This document shows, piece by piece, positions 30,745-41,735 of a stretch of 64,000 bases of DNA (within the stretch, counting starts at the first letter, position 1; the number at the start of each line of letters is the position of its first letter). Both the position numbers and the translations under genes were made by a program. The notes below the pieces were generated by a model. It was given only the letters and a program-made list of their open reading frames with translations, had not been told where the DNA came from and ran no database searches. Source of the DNA: Rhabdophis nuchalis (lineage: Eukaryota; Chordata; Lepidosauria; Squamata; Natricidae); the NCBI GenBank assembly GCA_039707465.1, contig CM077653.1, positions 2,169,001-2,233,000 on the forward strand, in the 5' to 3' direction.

Positions 30745-31062
30745 GCCACATTGAGAATCCTGCATTCATGTTTTGGTCACCACGATGTAGAAAAGATATG
30801 GAGACTCTTGAAAGAGTGCAGAGAAGAGCAACAAAAAGGATTAGGGGACTGGAGGCTAAAACATATGAAGAACGGTTGCAGAAAATGGGCATGTCTAGCT
30901 GATGAAAAGAAGGACTAGGGGAGACATTAAGGAGAAATTTCCTGACAATGTGAACCATTTTTTCTCCATTTGTCTGAAGTGATGTAGGGTGTCCTGCCTA
31001 AGCAAGAGGTTGGACTAGAACACCTCCAAGGTCCCTTCCAACTCTGTTATTCTAATCTAGTC
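30745..31062 (+). mobile_element. CR1 LINE with internal deletion
   Basis: Contains aaagagtgcagagaagagca, gactggaggctaaaacatat and gaagaacggttgcagaaaat. After gggagacatta it jumps to the later part (ggagaaatttcctgacaatg), omitting about 130 bases present in other copies. It ends ggttggactagaacacctcc. Confidence 0.85.
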
Positions 31063-31089
31063 TATTTCCCAGCCTGATGTCCTTTAGAT

Positions 31090-31559
31090 CAGGGGTCTCC
31101 AACCTTTGCAATGCCGACTGGCGACACCCAGGGGAAGAGCCTTCTCTGTGGCGGGGCCAGCCCTCTGGAACGACTTACCCCCTGAACTCCGCACCATCTC
31201 TGACCTCCGCCTCTTCCGCAAGTGTCTGAAGACACATTTATTCCATCTAGCCGGCCTAGCGTAACCTCCATCATTGACTATTAGACAGTTTTAAATTTGG
31301 GACTTTTAATTCGGTTTCTAGCGCAGGTTTTACTAGAATACGTTTTTTAAATTTTATATGTCTTGTATGTATTTTAACATTCCTGTGCGCCGCCCTGGGT
31401 CCGTTTGGAGAAGTGCGGGATATAAATTTAATAAAATAAATAAATAAATAAAAAGTCTGAAGGATTTGAGCTCCCAGACTTCTCCAGTCAGCTTTGCTGG
31501 CTGAAGAATTCTGGGAGCTGAAGTCCTTCAGACTTAAAGTTGCAAAGGTTGGAGACTTG
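31090..31559. mobile_element. hAT-type palindromic element split by an L2 insertion
   Basis: Left end CAGGGGTCTCCAACC at 31090, right end GGTTGGAGACTTG at 31559. Flanked by perfect CTTTAGAT duplications (31082-31089 and 31560-31567). The element's left arm breaks off after ctttgcaa and resumes at aagtctgaagg beyond the L2 copy, with four bases of the target lost. Confidence 0.85.
31109..31452 (+). mobile_element. L2-clade LINE 3' end nested in a hAT-type element
   Basis: Starts within the C-terminal frame (atgccgactggcgacaccca), ends the frame at cggcctagcgtaa, then has ctgtgcgccgccctgggtcc and (AAATA)n. 5' truncated. Confidence 0.88.
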
Positions 31560-31567
31560 CTTTAGAT

Positions 31568-32076
31568 ACTTGGAGGTCCATCACCCAAGTTTCCAACCGT
31601 TGTTATGATGGCTGCAAATTCCTGGAGTTTTATTCCCAAATCCCAACCCATCTGGAATTCACATAGGTAAGAAAAGTGACGTCATCTGCAGCTAAACCCC
31701 ACCCACATTTTTGAAGCGTCAGTATGTGTGGATGGGTGGATGGGATAGTGTCAGCATTCCAAATAGCATCCAAAACTAAATCAGAGTCCAACTTCCCCAC
31801 CCAGTTGAAAGTTCAAGATCCTGCCCCCCACACCCACCAGTCCATCCCATAGTCCGATCTCCCACTGCCACACTGGCAGTTCCACCCATCCAGTTCCGGT
31901 CAGGTGCAGAGGTGCAGAGACAAAGGATGACCTTGGCCTTCTAGAAAGAATTTTGTTATGGCTACATATCATCTAACTCCATACAATCCCCCCTCCCACT
32001 TTCCCACAATAGAAAATGCACAGTAGAAGAATAGAAAGTGTGGCAGGCCAAAGATCCAAAAGAAAAGATGGCTGCA
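31568..32076. other. Unassigned sequence
   Basis: No element recognised. Confidence 0.4.
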
Positions 32077-32118
32077 GGATGGATGGATGGATGGATGGAT
32101 GGATGGATGGATGGATGG
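32077..32118. repeat. (GGAT)n microsatellite
   Basis: About 10 perfect units, same motif as at 1088. Confidence 0.95.
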
Positions 32119-32878
32119 GGAGGGAGGTGGGCAATGATTTTCAAATTCCTTACCAGCAACCTGTACCAAAGCTAACAATAAATTGGCCAGTGGGCTTTCA
32201 GCAAATAGCAAAGATTTCTCTTTTTTCCCTTCCAAGGTATTCCTACCTCATGGGTGCCTCCCAGAGTCGTGTCCCCCCGCCCTGTGTGTGCAGAGGCAGG
32301 TTGTGCTGCTAAAAGTCTGTGGATGAATAAGATTTGTCAGTTTATTTGCACAGCTGTTGTATAATTGACAATAAGCCGGTTGCCTGACAAGGGACAAGTA
32401 CGTGTTCCTTATCAGCCAGGCCACAGATTTCCAAAGAACAGACAGAGCCATTCTCCAGCATTTGCGGAATTGCTGATTTAATCCTCATGAACCTTTGAGG
32501 AGGTTGGGGGGGGGAATCTTTTAAGGCCAAGAGATTTGACATCCAGAGTAGCTGACGCAAACGGCTCGGTCCCTGCTCTTCTCCAAACATGTGCATCATG
32601 GATGGCCTCTTGCTCCTTCCTCCCATCACGGAGCACTTGTCCCCCATAGGTCCTCTCTCTGTGGGGCAAGGATTGAGTCAAGTTCCAAGAGAGAAGCTCT
32701 CCCCTTTTCCTTTTGCTGCCCTGGTCTTCTTTTTCCTTCAGTGATTGCCGTTGGGTTGGGTTGGCTTCCATCTTCTACTTTCCACCATCTTGCTTTTCAG
32801 ACTTGAGTGGACAGCCTGCGAATCAACAGGTGTGGAACTATGGAAGACCCCTGCCTTGCTGAAAAAGGTCAGCCTTCC
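32119..32878. other. Unassigned sequence
   Basis: Unique-looking. No protein domain in frames on either strand. Confidence 0.4.
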
Positions 32879-33202
32879 TATCTTCCTTCCTTCCTTCCTT
32901 CCTCCTTCCGTTTATTTACTTCTTTCTTTCCTCCATCCCTTCCTTCTTTCCTTCCTCCATCCCTTCTTTCCTTTCTTCCTTTTTTCCTTCCTTCACCTCT
33001 TATTTCCTCCCTCCATCCCTTATTTCCTTCCTTCCTTCCTTTACCTCTTATTTTCTTCCTTCCTTCCTCCATCCCTTTCCTTCCTTCTTTCATCTCTTAT
33101 TTCCTTTTCTTTTTTCCTTCCTCCATCCCATTGTTTCCTTCCTTCTTTCTTTCTTTCCTTCTTTTTTCCCTCCTTTTCTTCTTCCCTTCCTTCCTTCTAT
33201 AG
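32879..33202. repeat. TTCC-rich polypyrimidine repeat
   Basis: Degenerate (TTCC)n with recurring units of about 30-35 bases (ttccttcctccatcccttcttt). Confidence 0.92.
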
Positions 33203-34787
33203 GGCCATCCTCTTGACATGGAACTCCACGTGCCCATACAACTGTGGGGAAATCATTATTAGACCACCGAGCTAACGCCATTTCAGAAAGGAAGCTAGTG
33301 TTTCACTCTTATAATGGCACAGAAGGGTCATGTAGGAAGAAAAGAAGTTGTTCAGCCTTTAGCCACTGAGATAAGACGTGGCAATTAGAAAGTGAGACAT
33401 CAGGTGGCTTCCTCTCGGAAAGGTACAACCTGAGTATTCCAGGATTAGGCCTGTGCCCCGCTGGTGGCTTATACCCGATTATAAAAGAGGGTTTCACCCC
33501 CTATGGGGGGGCTGGCTACACTCAATACTTTTGTCTTGTGGGTTAGATACATTTGGGGGAGGGACGGGACTATGAATTGCTGCATGATGAGCAAGGACTG
33601 ACCCATAGGAAGACTGGATTTCTTCCAACAAGAATAAAAGGTAAAAATTCCAACCAGGAGTAAAAAGAACTTTCCAACAAGAGACGGGAAGCATCCAGAG
33701 ATCGTCCCTTCCTGTTCACCTGTCCTTCCATCAGCGTAATCATCACCTTGGGAAATGAACAGATTTCTTCTTAAACAAGAAGCCCTGAACTTCTTTCTCG
33801 GGTCAAGAATTTTCCACTGAGGTCATCAAAGGCACACCTTTCTTTTCATCTCTTTTGGGGGTTTAAAGTTCTACCTTGGTCAAAGTCACCAGGCTGGAGA
33901 GGCAGAGAGGAAGCCTGAAGAACATCCTTTCAGCTCTGATCAGATTTTGGCCAGGAAGTTGCTAAGGGGCTTTAGGGAAACCTTCCCCCACCAAGCAGAG
34001 CTTCCTCTACAACATGGAGGCAACGTTGATGGTCCACCTTGGGATGCTGCCAGCGTGGCCGTGATTGCTCCGAGGAGATCCTCTGGGAAGACCATCCTAT
34101 AAACACCTCGTGCAAATTGAGCTGAAGACCGGGTGCAGAGTAATAACCTGAAATCGGTGCTGCTGTCAATATTTTCCAAGATATGGGATTTTTGGCCTTC
34201 CTTGTTGACGGACTGAGCCAAACAGTAGGTTGATGTCCTCCATTGTTTACTCGTTCGTTCCTTCATTTTCAGCACCGGCTTTGCTGCTCCGGCCATTGGT
34301 AACAATCTCTATTAATTGCTTTAACACCTCTGTGCAATGAGAGCCAGTACATTTCTGGGCCTAGGCTGGTTGCTAAGCAACCTGGAGGGCTTTGATGGAC
34401 TCTGGGGTCTCTGCATGTTGAAGCTGCCTGCCCATCATCCTTCGCCTATTAATTATTTAAGTTGTAGTGAAAAGGGGAGGGGGAGAGAGAGAGAGAAATG
34501 GATTGGCCTTTTCCTTCCATCTCTCCCTTTTCTGCTTTCCTTTTCACTCTTTTCCCCACCTATTTCGGTACTTCCCCCATCACCATAAATTGCCACCGCC
34601 AAAGGGGCTGGTGTAACGATGAAGGTTGAGTCCAGTGTTTAAATCGAATAACCCTGACTTCATTAGCACCACAGGGCAGGGTGTCTTCTGCTGCTCTTCA
34701 CTTAAGCAAGCTGGGTTGTCCTCTCCAGTTGATTCCAAGAGGATTCCCTGGGCGATTCCCTTACTATCCTTCTCTCATTAGCAGGGA
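33203..34787. other. Unassigned sequence
   Basis: A long interval without a recognised transposon. Reading frames over 100 codons (33940-34305 minus) show no domain. Confidence 0.4.
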
Positions 34788-35233
34788 AGTCTTATATGCG
34801 AGACCGCCTCCTGCCCCATACATCCCTCAGACCGATACGCTCCCACAGAGAGGGCCTCCTCAGGGTGCCGTCGGCTGGACAATGCCGACTGGCGACACCC
34901 AGGGGAAGAGCCTTCTCTGTGGCGGGCCCAGCCCTCTGGAACGACCTACCCCCTGAACTCCGCACCATCTCCGACCTCCGCCTCTTCCGCAAGTGTCTGA
35001 AGACACATTTATTCCATCTAGCCGGCCTAGCGTAACCCCCTGTATTGACCATTAGACAGTTTTAAATTTGGGATTTTAATTGGTTTTTAGCACAGGTTTT
35101 ACTAGAATAAGTTTTTTAAATTTTATATGTTTTGTATGTATTTTAACATTCCTGTGCGCCGCCCTGGGTCCGTTTGGAGAAGGGCGGGATATAAATTTAA
35201 TAAAATTAAAATAAATAAAATAAATAAATAAAC
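34788..35233 (+). mobile_element. L2-clade LINE 3' end
   Basis: Frame MRDRLLPHTSLRPIRSHREG continues to HLAGLA and a stop at 35035, then the family 3' UTR and (AAATA)n. The frame is intact over 79 codons and very close to the C-terminus of the long copy at 45678-47147. Confidence 0.9.
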
Positions 35234-35458
35234 TCAGTCTCCAGACCTTTCCTAGAGGTTCCTCAGCCTAATTGAGGTCCTCCTCCTCTTGTAAGCTCAT
35301 CTCAACATTCATCTCCTCAGCTTTGGTCAACCAGCACGCGTTGAAGTAGGGGAGACGGGACTATTTCAAAAAATAAAGCCATTGTATTCCAGCCTGAACT
35401 TCTAGCCCTCAAGCTTCCAGCAAATGAAAGACACGCACAGTTGATATCAGCCCTAAAT

Positions 35459-35607
35459 CAGGGGTGGAATTCAGCAGGTTCTGGAGAACTGGTAGCAGAA
35501 ATTTTGAGTCGTTCTGAAAACCAGCCAATGCCACCTCTGGCTGGCCCCAGAGTGGGGTGGGAATGGGGATTTTTTCCAGTAGGAAAAAAAATTAGATTTC
35601 ACTACTG
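35459..35607. mobile_element. hAT-type short element
   Basis: Starts CAGGGGTGGAATTC and ends GATTTCACTACTG. Inside is ggttctggagaactggtagc and a single unit related to the 41-bp minisatellite (ccagagtggggtgggaatgg). Target duplication not readable. Confidence 0.65.
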
Positions 35608-35673
35608 GAACACAACTGCTGTGTTCTCCAAGCCTAAAACAAACAGGACACATTGCAACACCTGAGAGGTCTC

Positions 35674-36096
35674 TGTCAGGTCTGCCTCTAACATTAACCA
35701 AGAAAGAAACCACTCAATTCCATTTTTGGAGAATTAAGAGTACCTTTACTGACTATGAAAAGAAAGCAGCTAGGTAAAGCAAGGTCTGAGACCCAAATGC
35801 GCAAAATCATACATATCCATATATGTCCAGCCCCCTCCCCCCCCCCAACAGTCCCCTCCCTACTGTCCAATCTGCAATCCCCTCAGGTGTCATGTGGGTT
35901 GCATCTCCAGGAGCATCATCAGGATGGCATGCAGGACGGTTGGCCTTGACCAACTCGGTATGCGAAGTAGATGGTGAGAACATGCTCCCTTCTCCAAATC
36001 TCCCTCCTGCACCATGTGGTCCCATTCCCAAATACCGCAGCCCCTCTCTCCCCATTTCAATGGCAGCCGAAGCAAGCAGCAAAGCAGAGGCTGACA
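35674..36096 (-). mobile_element. Putative solo LTR, 423 bp
   Basis: Bounded by TGTCAGGT and GGCTGACA, which gives TGTCAG...CTGACA inverted termini. Flanks GTCTC and GTATC agree at 4 of 5. Orientation is inferred weakly. No internal retroviral sequence is adjacent, and a second copy of this LTR was not seen in the window. Confidence 0.5.
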
Positions 36097-36104
36097 GTAT
36101 CCTT

Positions 36105-36747
36105 CACAACATGGGGCTTCCCTTGAGGTACACTCGAAAGCTACAGTTAGTCCAGAATGCAGCCGCGCGGGTGATTACGGGAGCCCCTAGACACTCCCAT
36201 ATAACACCGATCCTGCGTGAGCTGCACTGGCTTCCGGTAGTCTTTCGGGTGCACTTAAAGGTTTTGACGACCATCTTCAAAGCGCTCCATGGCTCGGGAC
36301 CTAGTTATATGTGAGACCATCTCCTGCCCCATACATCCCTTCGTCCGATCCGCTCCCACAAAGAGGGCCTTCTCAGGGTGCCGTCGGCCGGGCAATGCCA
36401 ACTGGCGACACCTAGGGGAAGGGCCTTCTCTGTGGCGGGCCCTGCCCTTTGGAACGACCTACCCCCTGAACTACGCACCATCTCCGACCTCCGCCTCTTC
36501 CGCCAGTGTCTAAAGACACATCTCTTTCACCAAGCCGGCCTAGCGTAACCTTCCGCTGGGACTATTTTAGACAGTTTTAATTTGGGGATTTTAATTGGAT
36601 TTTAGCATAGGATGGGAATTTAATATGTCTTTTAAATTTTGTATTTTGTCATTTTGTATGTTTTTTAAATTCCTGTGCGCCGCCCTGGGTCCTCTCCGGA
36701 GAAGGGCGGGGTATAAATTTAATTAAAAAAAATAAATAAATAAAAAT
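36105..36747 (+). mobile_element. L2-clade LINE 3' end
   Basis: Begins at acatggggcttcccttgagg. The frame passes through LQLVQNAAARVITGAPRHSH and continues with a frameshift into the C-terminus. The 3' UTR ends with ctgtgcgccgccctgggtcc and (AAATA)n. It starts just beyond the putative solo LTR. Confidence 0.9.
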
Positions 36748-37225
36748 AAACATCTTGAGATCTTCCCAATGTTCTGAACCACGGTGGCTCGATCCCACCC
36801 CAGCCTGATTAGAGAATTTCCTTCCTTCACGGTAACCCCACAGAATCCAGACAGAATCCGAAAAGTTTCAGCCTCGGCTGTTCCACGCGGCATCAAGTAT
36901 TTGCGTCCTGCATGACACGTGGCTAATGCACCATTACCCGACTGCCACTTGATGTAATTTAGTACGGCATTTATTCCATCACGTAAGTTATTTCTCCCAT
37001 GCAATCCACCGGATGGAGCCGGGCCAGGAAGCTTTTGCCCTCTGACAGTTGGGAGATGGATGTTTATTACTTGAATGTTTATCAGCTCAAATTGTATAAC
37101 AAATACTACAAGCGACTCTGTTTGGGGCTGAGAGATGCCACCGCTTTATTTATTTCCCCCCCCAATTATTTCAGAAAGAGAATTTTGCAGACTGGAAGAA
37201 AATATGGGTCACGTGATCCAAAGAG
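36748..37225. other. Unassigned sequence
   Basis: Nothing recognised. Confidence 0.4.
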
Positions 37226-37269
37226 AGTGAGGGAGGGAGGGAGGGAGGGAGGGAGGGAAGAAGGAAGGA

Positions 37270-37364
<95 letters not shown>
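37226..37364. repeat. (GGGA)n then (GAAA)n microsatellite
   Basis: About 30 bases of GGGA followed by more than 90 bases of GAAA. Confidence 0.97.
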
Positions 37365-37367
<3 letters not shown>

Positions 37368-37398
37368 CATTGAAATTCAGAAAAGCCCAAAACAGTGA

Positions 37399-37757
37399 AT
37401 TGAAGGACAAAGATGAATCAGAATATTATAAGATCTGGAATCAATTCTATCGATGGTTGGAACAAAAAAGGAAAGACTCAAAATAAGCAATGATTTAAGA
37501 TTTATAGAATGGAGGTTAGAATTAGGTATGAAATCCTAACAGTGAACATATCTAAGACAAGAACAAAGCAACACGGATGGAAATACGATATCCTTATACT
37601 TGTAAATACTGAATAGTCCAATTGTAAATAAGCATAGCGGTTATAATAGTTAATTTTTAATTTTACTATGTATGGCAAAGACATTGCCAGGAGGGTTACA
37701 CTGGGTCCAATGTTTTAATGTGTGTTTAATAAAACAAATTGAATAAAAAAAATAATA
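37399..37757 (+). mobile_element. L1 LINE 3' end, 5' truncated, with 20-bp target duplication
   Basis: Flanked by perfect copies of agaaaagcccaaaacagtga (37379-37398 and 37758-37777), with an A-rich tail. The leading frame reads KDESEYYKIWNQFYRW then a stop, as expected for an L1 ORF2 C-terminus. A roughly 270-base 3' UTR follows. The duplication length and poly(A)-type tail are typical of target-primed L1 insertion. Confidence 0.8.
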
Positions 37758-37777
37758 AGAAAAGCCCAAAACAGTGA

Positions 37778-38039
37778 CAATCTAATTTGAGGGTTTTGCA
37801 GCCTTTCAGATATTGGATGGAATTGAATTTGCTCAACGAACTGCAAAGATTCATCGCGCTTTGCTTGAAGTTACCTTTTTAAATCCACCCGACAACTGAT
37901 TGCTTAATCAAATCACTTAACGCAAGGGTGGATTTTTCAGCAGGCTCTTCCCAGTTAGGCTGCACTGTAGCAACCCACCTCGCCAGGAAAGTCCAGTCCA
38001 GTTTGGACCAGATGTTGGTCCGAATGTTGCTTTTTTGCA
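37778..38039. other. Unassigned sequence
   Basis: Nothing firmly recognised. Confidence 0.4.
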
Positions 38040-38345
38040 AGAGGCAGCTTGGGCTTTCTGGTTTTTCTTTGAAGGCGTTTCACTTCTCACCCACAGAAGC
38101 TTCTTCAGCTCTGACTGGATGGTGGGGAAGGGAAGGATTGATGCTCCTTGCAGACAGCTGGTCCTTTGCATCCTTTGAGAGGGTCCTTGAGGCCACCTGG
38201 AGGTTTACCTGTGTCCTCAGGGTCACCTGAGGGGTGCAAATGGTTCCTGCAGTCTGCAGTTTTTCTGTCTGGAAATCCACCCCTCCTCCCACATCATTTA
38301 AAAGGTGCCCATCCCAAATTTCATAGCTAAAAGTCTGTAGAGATT
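38040..38345 (-). mobile_element. Second dispersed family (possible Penelope-like terminal repeat), copy 1
   Basis: Shares about 300 bases with 53835-54165: tctttgaaggcgtttcactt, gaagcttcttcagctctgac, gctccttgcagacagctggt, ttgaggccacctggaggttt. Inverted, it contains gtgagaagtgaaacgcc, a weak echo of a hammerhead GAUGA/GAAAC core. Penelope-like origin is tentative. Confidence 0.45.
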
Positions 38346-38374
38346 CTCAGTCATTCAGGAGCCCTACTCAGGAG

Positions 38375-38391
38375 CCCTAACCCTAACCCTA
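38375..38391 (-). repeat. Interstitial telomere-like repeat, (CCCTAA)2.8
   Basis: Nearly three tandem units of the vertebrate telomere motif, located just beyond the right end of the dispersed element at 38040-38345. Confidence 0.85.
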
Positions 38392-38454
38392 GCAACATCG
38401 GAAGACCTTAGTCCATTTTGGCAAAGGGGACAGGGATTCAGGAGGCCAAAAATG
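38392..38454. other. Unassigned sequence
   Basis: Short spacer. Confidence 0.3.
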
Positions 38455-38541
38455 CTGTATTCAGTGTATAAGATGCACCCAGATTTTCACCCTCTTTTTT
38501 GGGGGGGAAAGGTGTGTCTTATACTCTGGAAAATATGGTAG
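38455..38541. mobile_element. Short palindromic DNA element (gtataagatgcaccc type)
   Basis: Left arm cagtgtataagatgcaccca and right arm ggtgtgtcttatactctgga form an imperfect inverted repeat, ending gtattc / gaaaatatggta. It resembles a short TA-targeted MITE. Confidence 0.55.
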
Positions 38542-39284
38542 TCAGGCAGGCATAGGGTTTTGTGGCTCCCGGTGTTTTCTTTTCTGTGGAAAACGGATCC
38601 AAATGGCTCTTTGAGTGTGGTTGCCAACCACTGTTTTCTGGTGGCCTGTGAATTCACAGCCTGCCAAAACCCGATGGTCCGATAGAATCACCCGCAAAGG
38701 CCTGGACTGGAGAAAGCTAAGCGAGAGAAAGAGGAGAGGCTGCCGTTTCTGAAAGACTAATGGCCGAATGTGCCACCTAATCAGGTGATATCATAGGTGG
38801 CTTAGTCCCTCCAAGGCCCTGAGCGATTCTGATTATCCAGTGATTGACATGAACAAACCAATTCCCGAAACGCTGCAGTCGGAGATAATATGGATTTATG
38901 TGTTTAGATTTCTAATCTGCCACCGCCCTGCTGTCAGGCCATCAGCAACCATCAAAACACTAAACTGAGCACGCCAGCAATATACAACACGGCAGATCCC
39001 TTGAAAAAGAAGGCCTGGATAAAAATGGGTCTTTCTGTGGATGACGCCGCCATTTGCAATACGATTAAGCACTCCAGGAGCCAAGAGTTTAACTCGCCAG
39101 CCTAATGGTGTGCTATTTTATTATGAGCAGCTTCCTTTCCCCAATGAAATGACCACGTTTTCCTGTGAGCTGAAGGGTTGCGAACGATGGTGTGGTTTTG
39201 ATCACGGACCAAGGCAGCTAAAATAAGCTCTGTAACGATTTTGCATCCCTTCCCTCTTGCTCTTCAATTTTGCAACTGTCCTGG
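38542..39284. other. Unassigned sequence
   Basis: Unique-looking, with TAAT-containing stretches near 38890-39000. No gene recognised. Confidence 0.35.
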
Positions 39285-39299
39285 ATCCGCGTAAGGGAG

Positions 39300-39400
39300 C
39301 TAAGGACCACCTACACCTCCAAATAACCAATAAAAGAGAATATTTGTAACTCAAGAGTTGAGTTGTGGACTCCCTGGTGCTCTCTGAGCTCAAAACGAAA
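39300..39400 (-). mobile_element. Penelope-like unit fragment
   Basis: Contains ataaaagagaatatttgtaa and ctggtgctctctgagctcaa, as in the inverted head of the 10375 array. The hammerhead-like core itself is not present. Confidence 0.5.
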
Positions 39401-39595
39401 CAGCAAGGCCAAAGCACCAGCAAGCAACCTTTTGATACACAGAGATTAACGCCAAGATTAAGGCTGGATCAACAGACTAAGATTTAAACAAAAGCCCAAT
39501 CAAGGCTTCAGACAAACCATGAAGCAATAAACAACAGCCTATGGAGATTCGCTGTCATCCAGGTCAAAAAGGTGCTTTTACAAGAGGCAATGGAG
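39401..39595. other. Unassigned sequence
   Basis: The right part (tgtcatccaggtcaaaaagg, tgcttttacaagaggcaatg) is a short copy of the family at 39755. Confidence 0.4.
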
Positions 39596-39596
39596 A

Positions 39597-39748
39597 AAGA
39601 GAAGAGGGAAGGAGGAAGGAAGGAAGAGGAGAGAGATAAGGGAGAGGGAGAGATGGAGGGAGGGAGTAAGGAAGGAAGGAAGGAAGGAAGGAAGGAAGGA
39701 AGGAAGGAAGGAAGGAAGGAAGGAAGGAAGGAAGGAAGGAAGGAAGGA
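39597..39748. repeat. GGAA purine-rich microsatellite
   Basis: Over 80 bases of perfect GGAA preceded by mixed purines. Confidence 0.96.
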
Positions 39749-39754
39749 ATGGAA

Positions 39755-39945
39755 GTCTATGGAGCTTCTCCATCATCCAGGCCATGGTTGCCCCAAAGGC
39801 GCTTTTCCAAGAGGCAACTGGACTTTCTGGTTTTTCTTTGAAGGCCTCTTGGATGAGAAGCGAAAAGTCTTCAAAGAAAAAAACAGAAAATCCAGTTTTC
39901 CTCTTGAAAAAGCACCTTGGGGAATAAACAACAGCCTAACCAAGG
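39755..39945. mobile_element. Inverted-repeat remnant of the second dispersed family
   Basis: Left arm agaggcaactggactttctg and right arm cagaaaatccagttttcctc are reverse-complement related over about 48 bases. Between them lies ggatgagaagcgaaaagtct, which resembles the GAUGA...GAAA layout of a hammerhead but lacks a proper CUGA box. Confidence 0.45.
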
Positions 39946-40011
39946 GCTCCCCGAGAACAATCCACCAACTGACAGACAGAGCAAGCCACTAGTGTGCAAA
40001 CCCAGAGCAAA

Positions 40012-40112
40012 CTCCAATCCCTTCTAGCGCCGACGATGTTCCCTAGTTGGGCCATGAAACATCTGCAAGACAATAACCAAGCTCAAAGAGGGCCAAGCAT
40101 CCCACCTCTGGA
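40012..40112 (+). mobile_element. Single Penelope-like unit
   Basis: Contains cttctagcgccgacgatgtt, cctagttgggccatgaaaca, tctgcaagacaataaccaag. The core box is CCGACGA, so the second core base (U4) is lost. ATC follows GAAAC. Confidence 0.5.
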
Positions 40113-40638
40113 TTAAGCATGATGAACACATTGCTTGACGCTCCTCCGCCCCCATAAAATGGCAGGCAAAGCAGAAGAAGCTGGGCAGACTTGAACAAAG
40201 CACCATAATCAACATGGCCATCCCTAGCATGAGTCATGGCGGGCCCTGAAGGAGTGACAGAAGACCCCTAAGTCATCCAGGGATCAAACCGTGTGTTGCC
40301 CATGAAGCATCACTTGGAAGGGGGACCAAATTGTAAGATGATGGCCTTGACCGGTGTACAATCGAAGTCCCTCTTGTTTACCTCCACCACATGTTTTTTT
40401 TTAAAAAGCGCAGTGGGAGGGGGAGTCTTTGATGCATAGTTTGCATAGTCACAGTGGCCCCCTTGGTTCTGTGACTCTCCTGTAGCCCCCCCCCCCCCCA
40501 GACCAAAGCATTGAATCCTGATGAATCTCAAACCATCAGGGTCATAAATCACTTTAAATCAATCAAAAGTTCCCAGCCATTATCCACTTCTATGCCAAAG
40601 GAAAACCTTCAAGAGATCTATCGATTTGAAGCTCCTGC
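40113..40638. other. Unassigned sequence
   Basis: Nothing recognised apart from a short poly-C near 40488-40499. Confidence 0.4.
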
Positions 40639-40761
40639 AATACAATACAATACAATACAATACAATACAATACAATACAATACAATACAATACAATACAA
40701 TACAATACAATACAATACAATACAATACAATACAATACAATACAATACAATACAATACAAT
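40639..40761 (-). repeat. (ATACA)n microsatellite at a CR1 3' end
   Basis: About 24 perfect pentanucleotide units ending exactly where the CR1 3' end begins (ATTGT read on the CR1 strand). Confidence 0.97.
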
Positions 40762-41275
40762 AGCAGTTGGAAGGGACCTTGCAGGTCTTCTAGTCCAACC
40801 CCCTGCATGGGCAGGAGCCTTATACCATTTCAGACAAATGGCTATCTAACATCTTCTTAAAGACTTCCAGGGTTGGGGCATTCACAACTTCTGGAGGCAA
40901 GCTGTTCCAGAGGTTAATTGTTCTAACTGTCAGGAAATTTCTCCTTAGTTCTAAGTTGCTTCTCTCCTTGATTAGTTTCCACCCATTGCTTCTTGTCCTG
41001 CCCCCAGGTGCCTTGGAGAATAGCTTGACTCCCTCTTCTTTGTGGCACCCTCTGAGATATCGGAACAGTGGTATCATGTCTCCCCTGGTCCTTCTCTTCA
41101 TCAAACTAGACATACCCAGCTCCTGCAGCCGTTCTTCATATGTTTTAGTCTCCAGTTCCCTAATCATCTTGGTTGCTCTTCTCTGCACTCTTTCTAGAGT
41201 CTCCACGTCTTTTCTACATCGTGGCGACCAAAACTGTATGCAGTATTCCAAGTGTGGCCTTACCAAGGCACTTAC
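40762..41275 (-). mobile_element. CR1 LINE, longest well-kept ORF2 C-terminus in the window
   Basis: A 152-codon minus-strand frame (40820-41278) reads CR1 landmarks: YCIQFWSPRCRKDVETLERV, TYEERLQELGMSSLMKRRTR, GVKLFSKAPGGRTRSNGWKL, NSLPPEVVNAPTLEVFKKML. It is uninterrupted, so this is one of the younger CR1 copies here. Confidence 0.93.
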
Positions 41276-41735
41276 CAAGGCAGATCACCTAGACACCAGG
41301 TCCGCTGTCCCCAGGTAAAAAGGAGTTTGCAAATGTTCTCATCCTTTCCAGAAAGGTTTTCAGAGAACCTGACCCCATGTTTTATCCTGCTGATTAAATA
41401 TACATGCAGCTTCCAGGGGTTTGAAGTGTAAGCTACCCAACAGCTGCAAATTATCCTCAATTCGCTCAATTAAGGGAGCAAAAGCAAGGTGGTGCTGCCA
41501 CCTGGTGGCAGGTGTGAAGTAGCAGCAGAATGCCCTTAAGGAGCAGAATGGCGTGAGAAGTATACAGCTTTAACCAAGAAGTCTTGAGTTTGAATCCTGC
41601 CAAGAGCAAAATTGGTTCTGCAAACACACCAATAAGGCAGGCAAAGTCAAAGTTGGGGGAAATGAAACATTTCAATAAGTCTAATAAATATTGCATGGAA
41701 TTATAACAAAATTCAACCTCTATAATCCGTGGTTA
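41276..41735. other. Unassigned sequence
   Basis: Part of 41500-41640 (cagctttaaccaagaagtct, tgagtttgaatcctgccaag) has a faint tRNA-like B-box look. Too diverged to call. Confidence 0.3.

Noticed and set aside
39845..39870. ggatgagaagcgaaaagtct as a hammerhead core
   Set aside because: The CUGA box is not intact and stem II would be one or two pairs; kept only as a remnant of a possible Penelope-like family.
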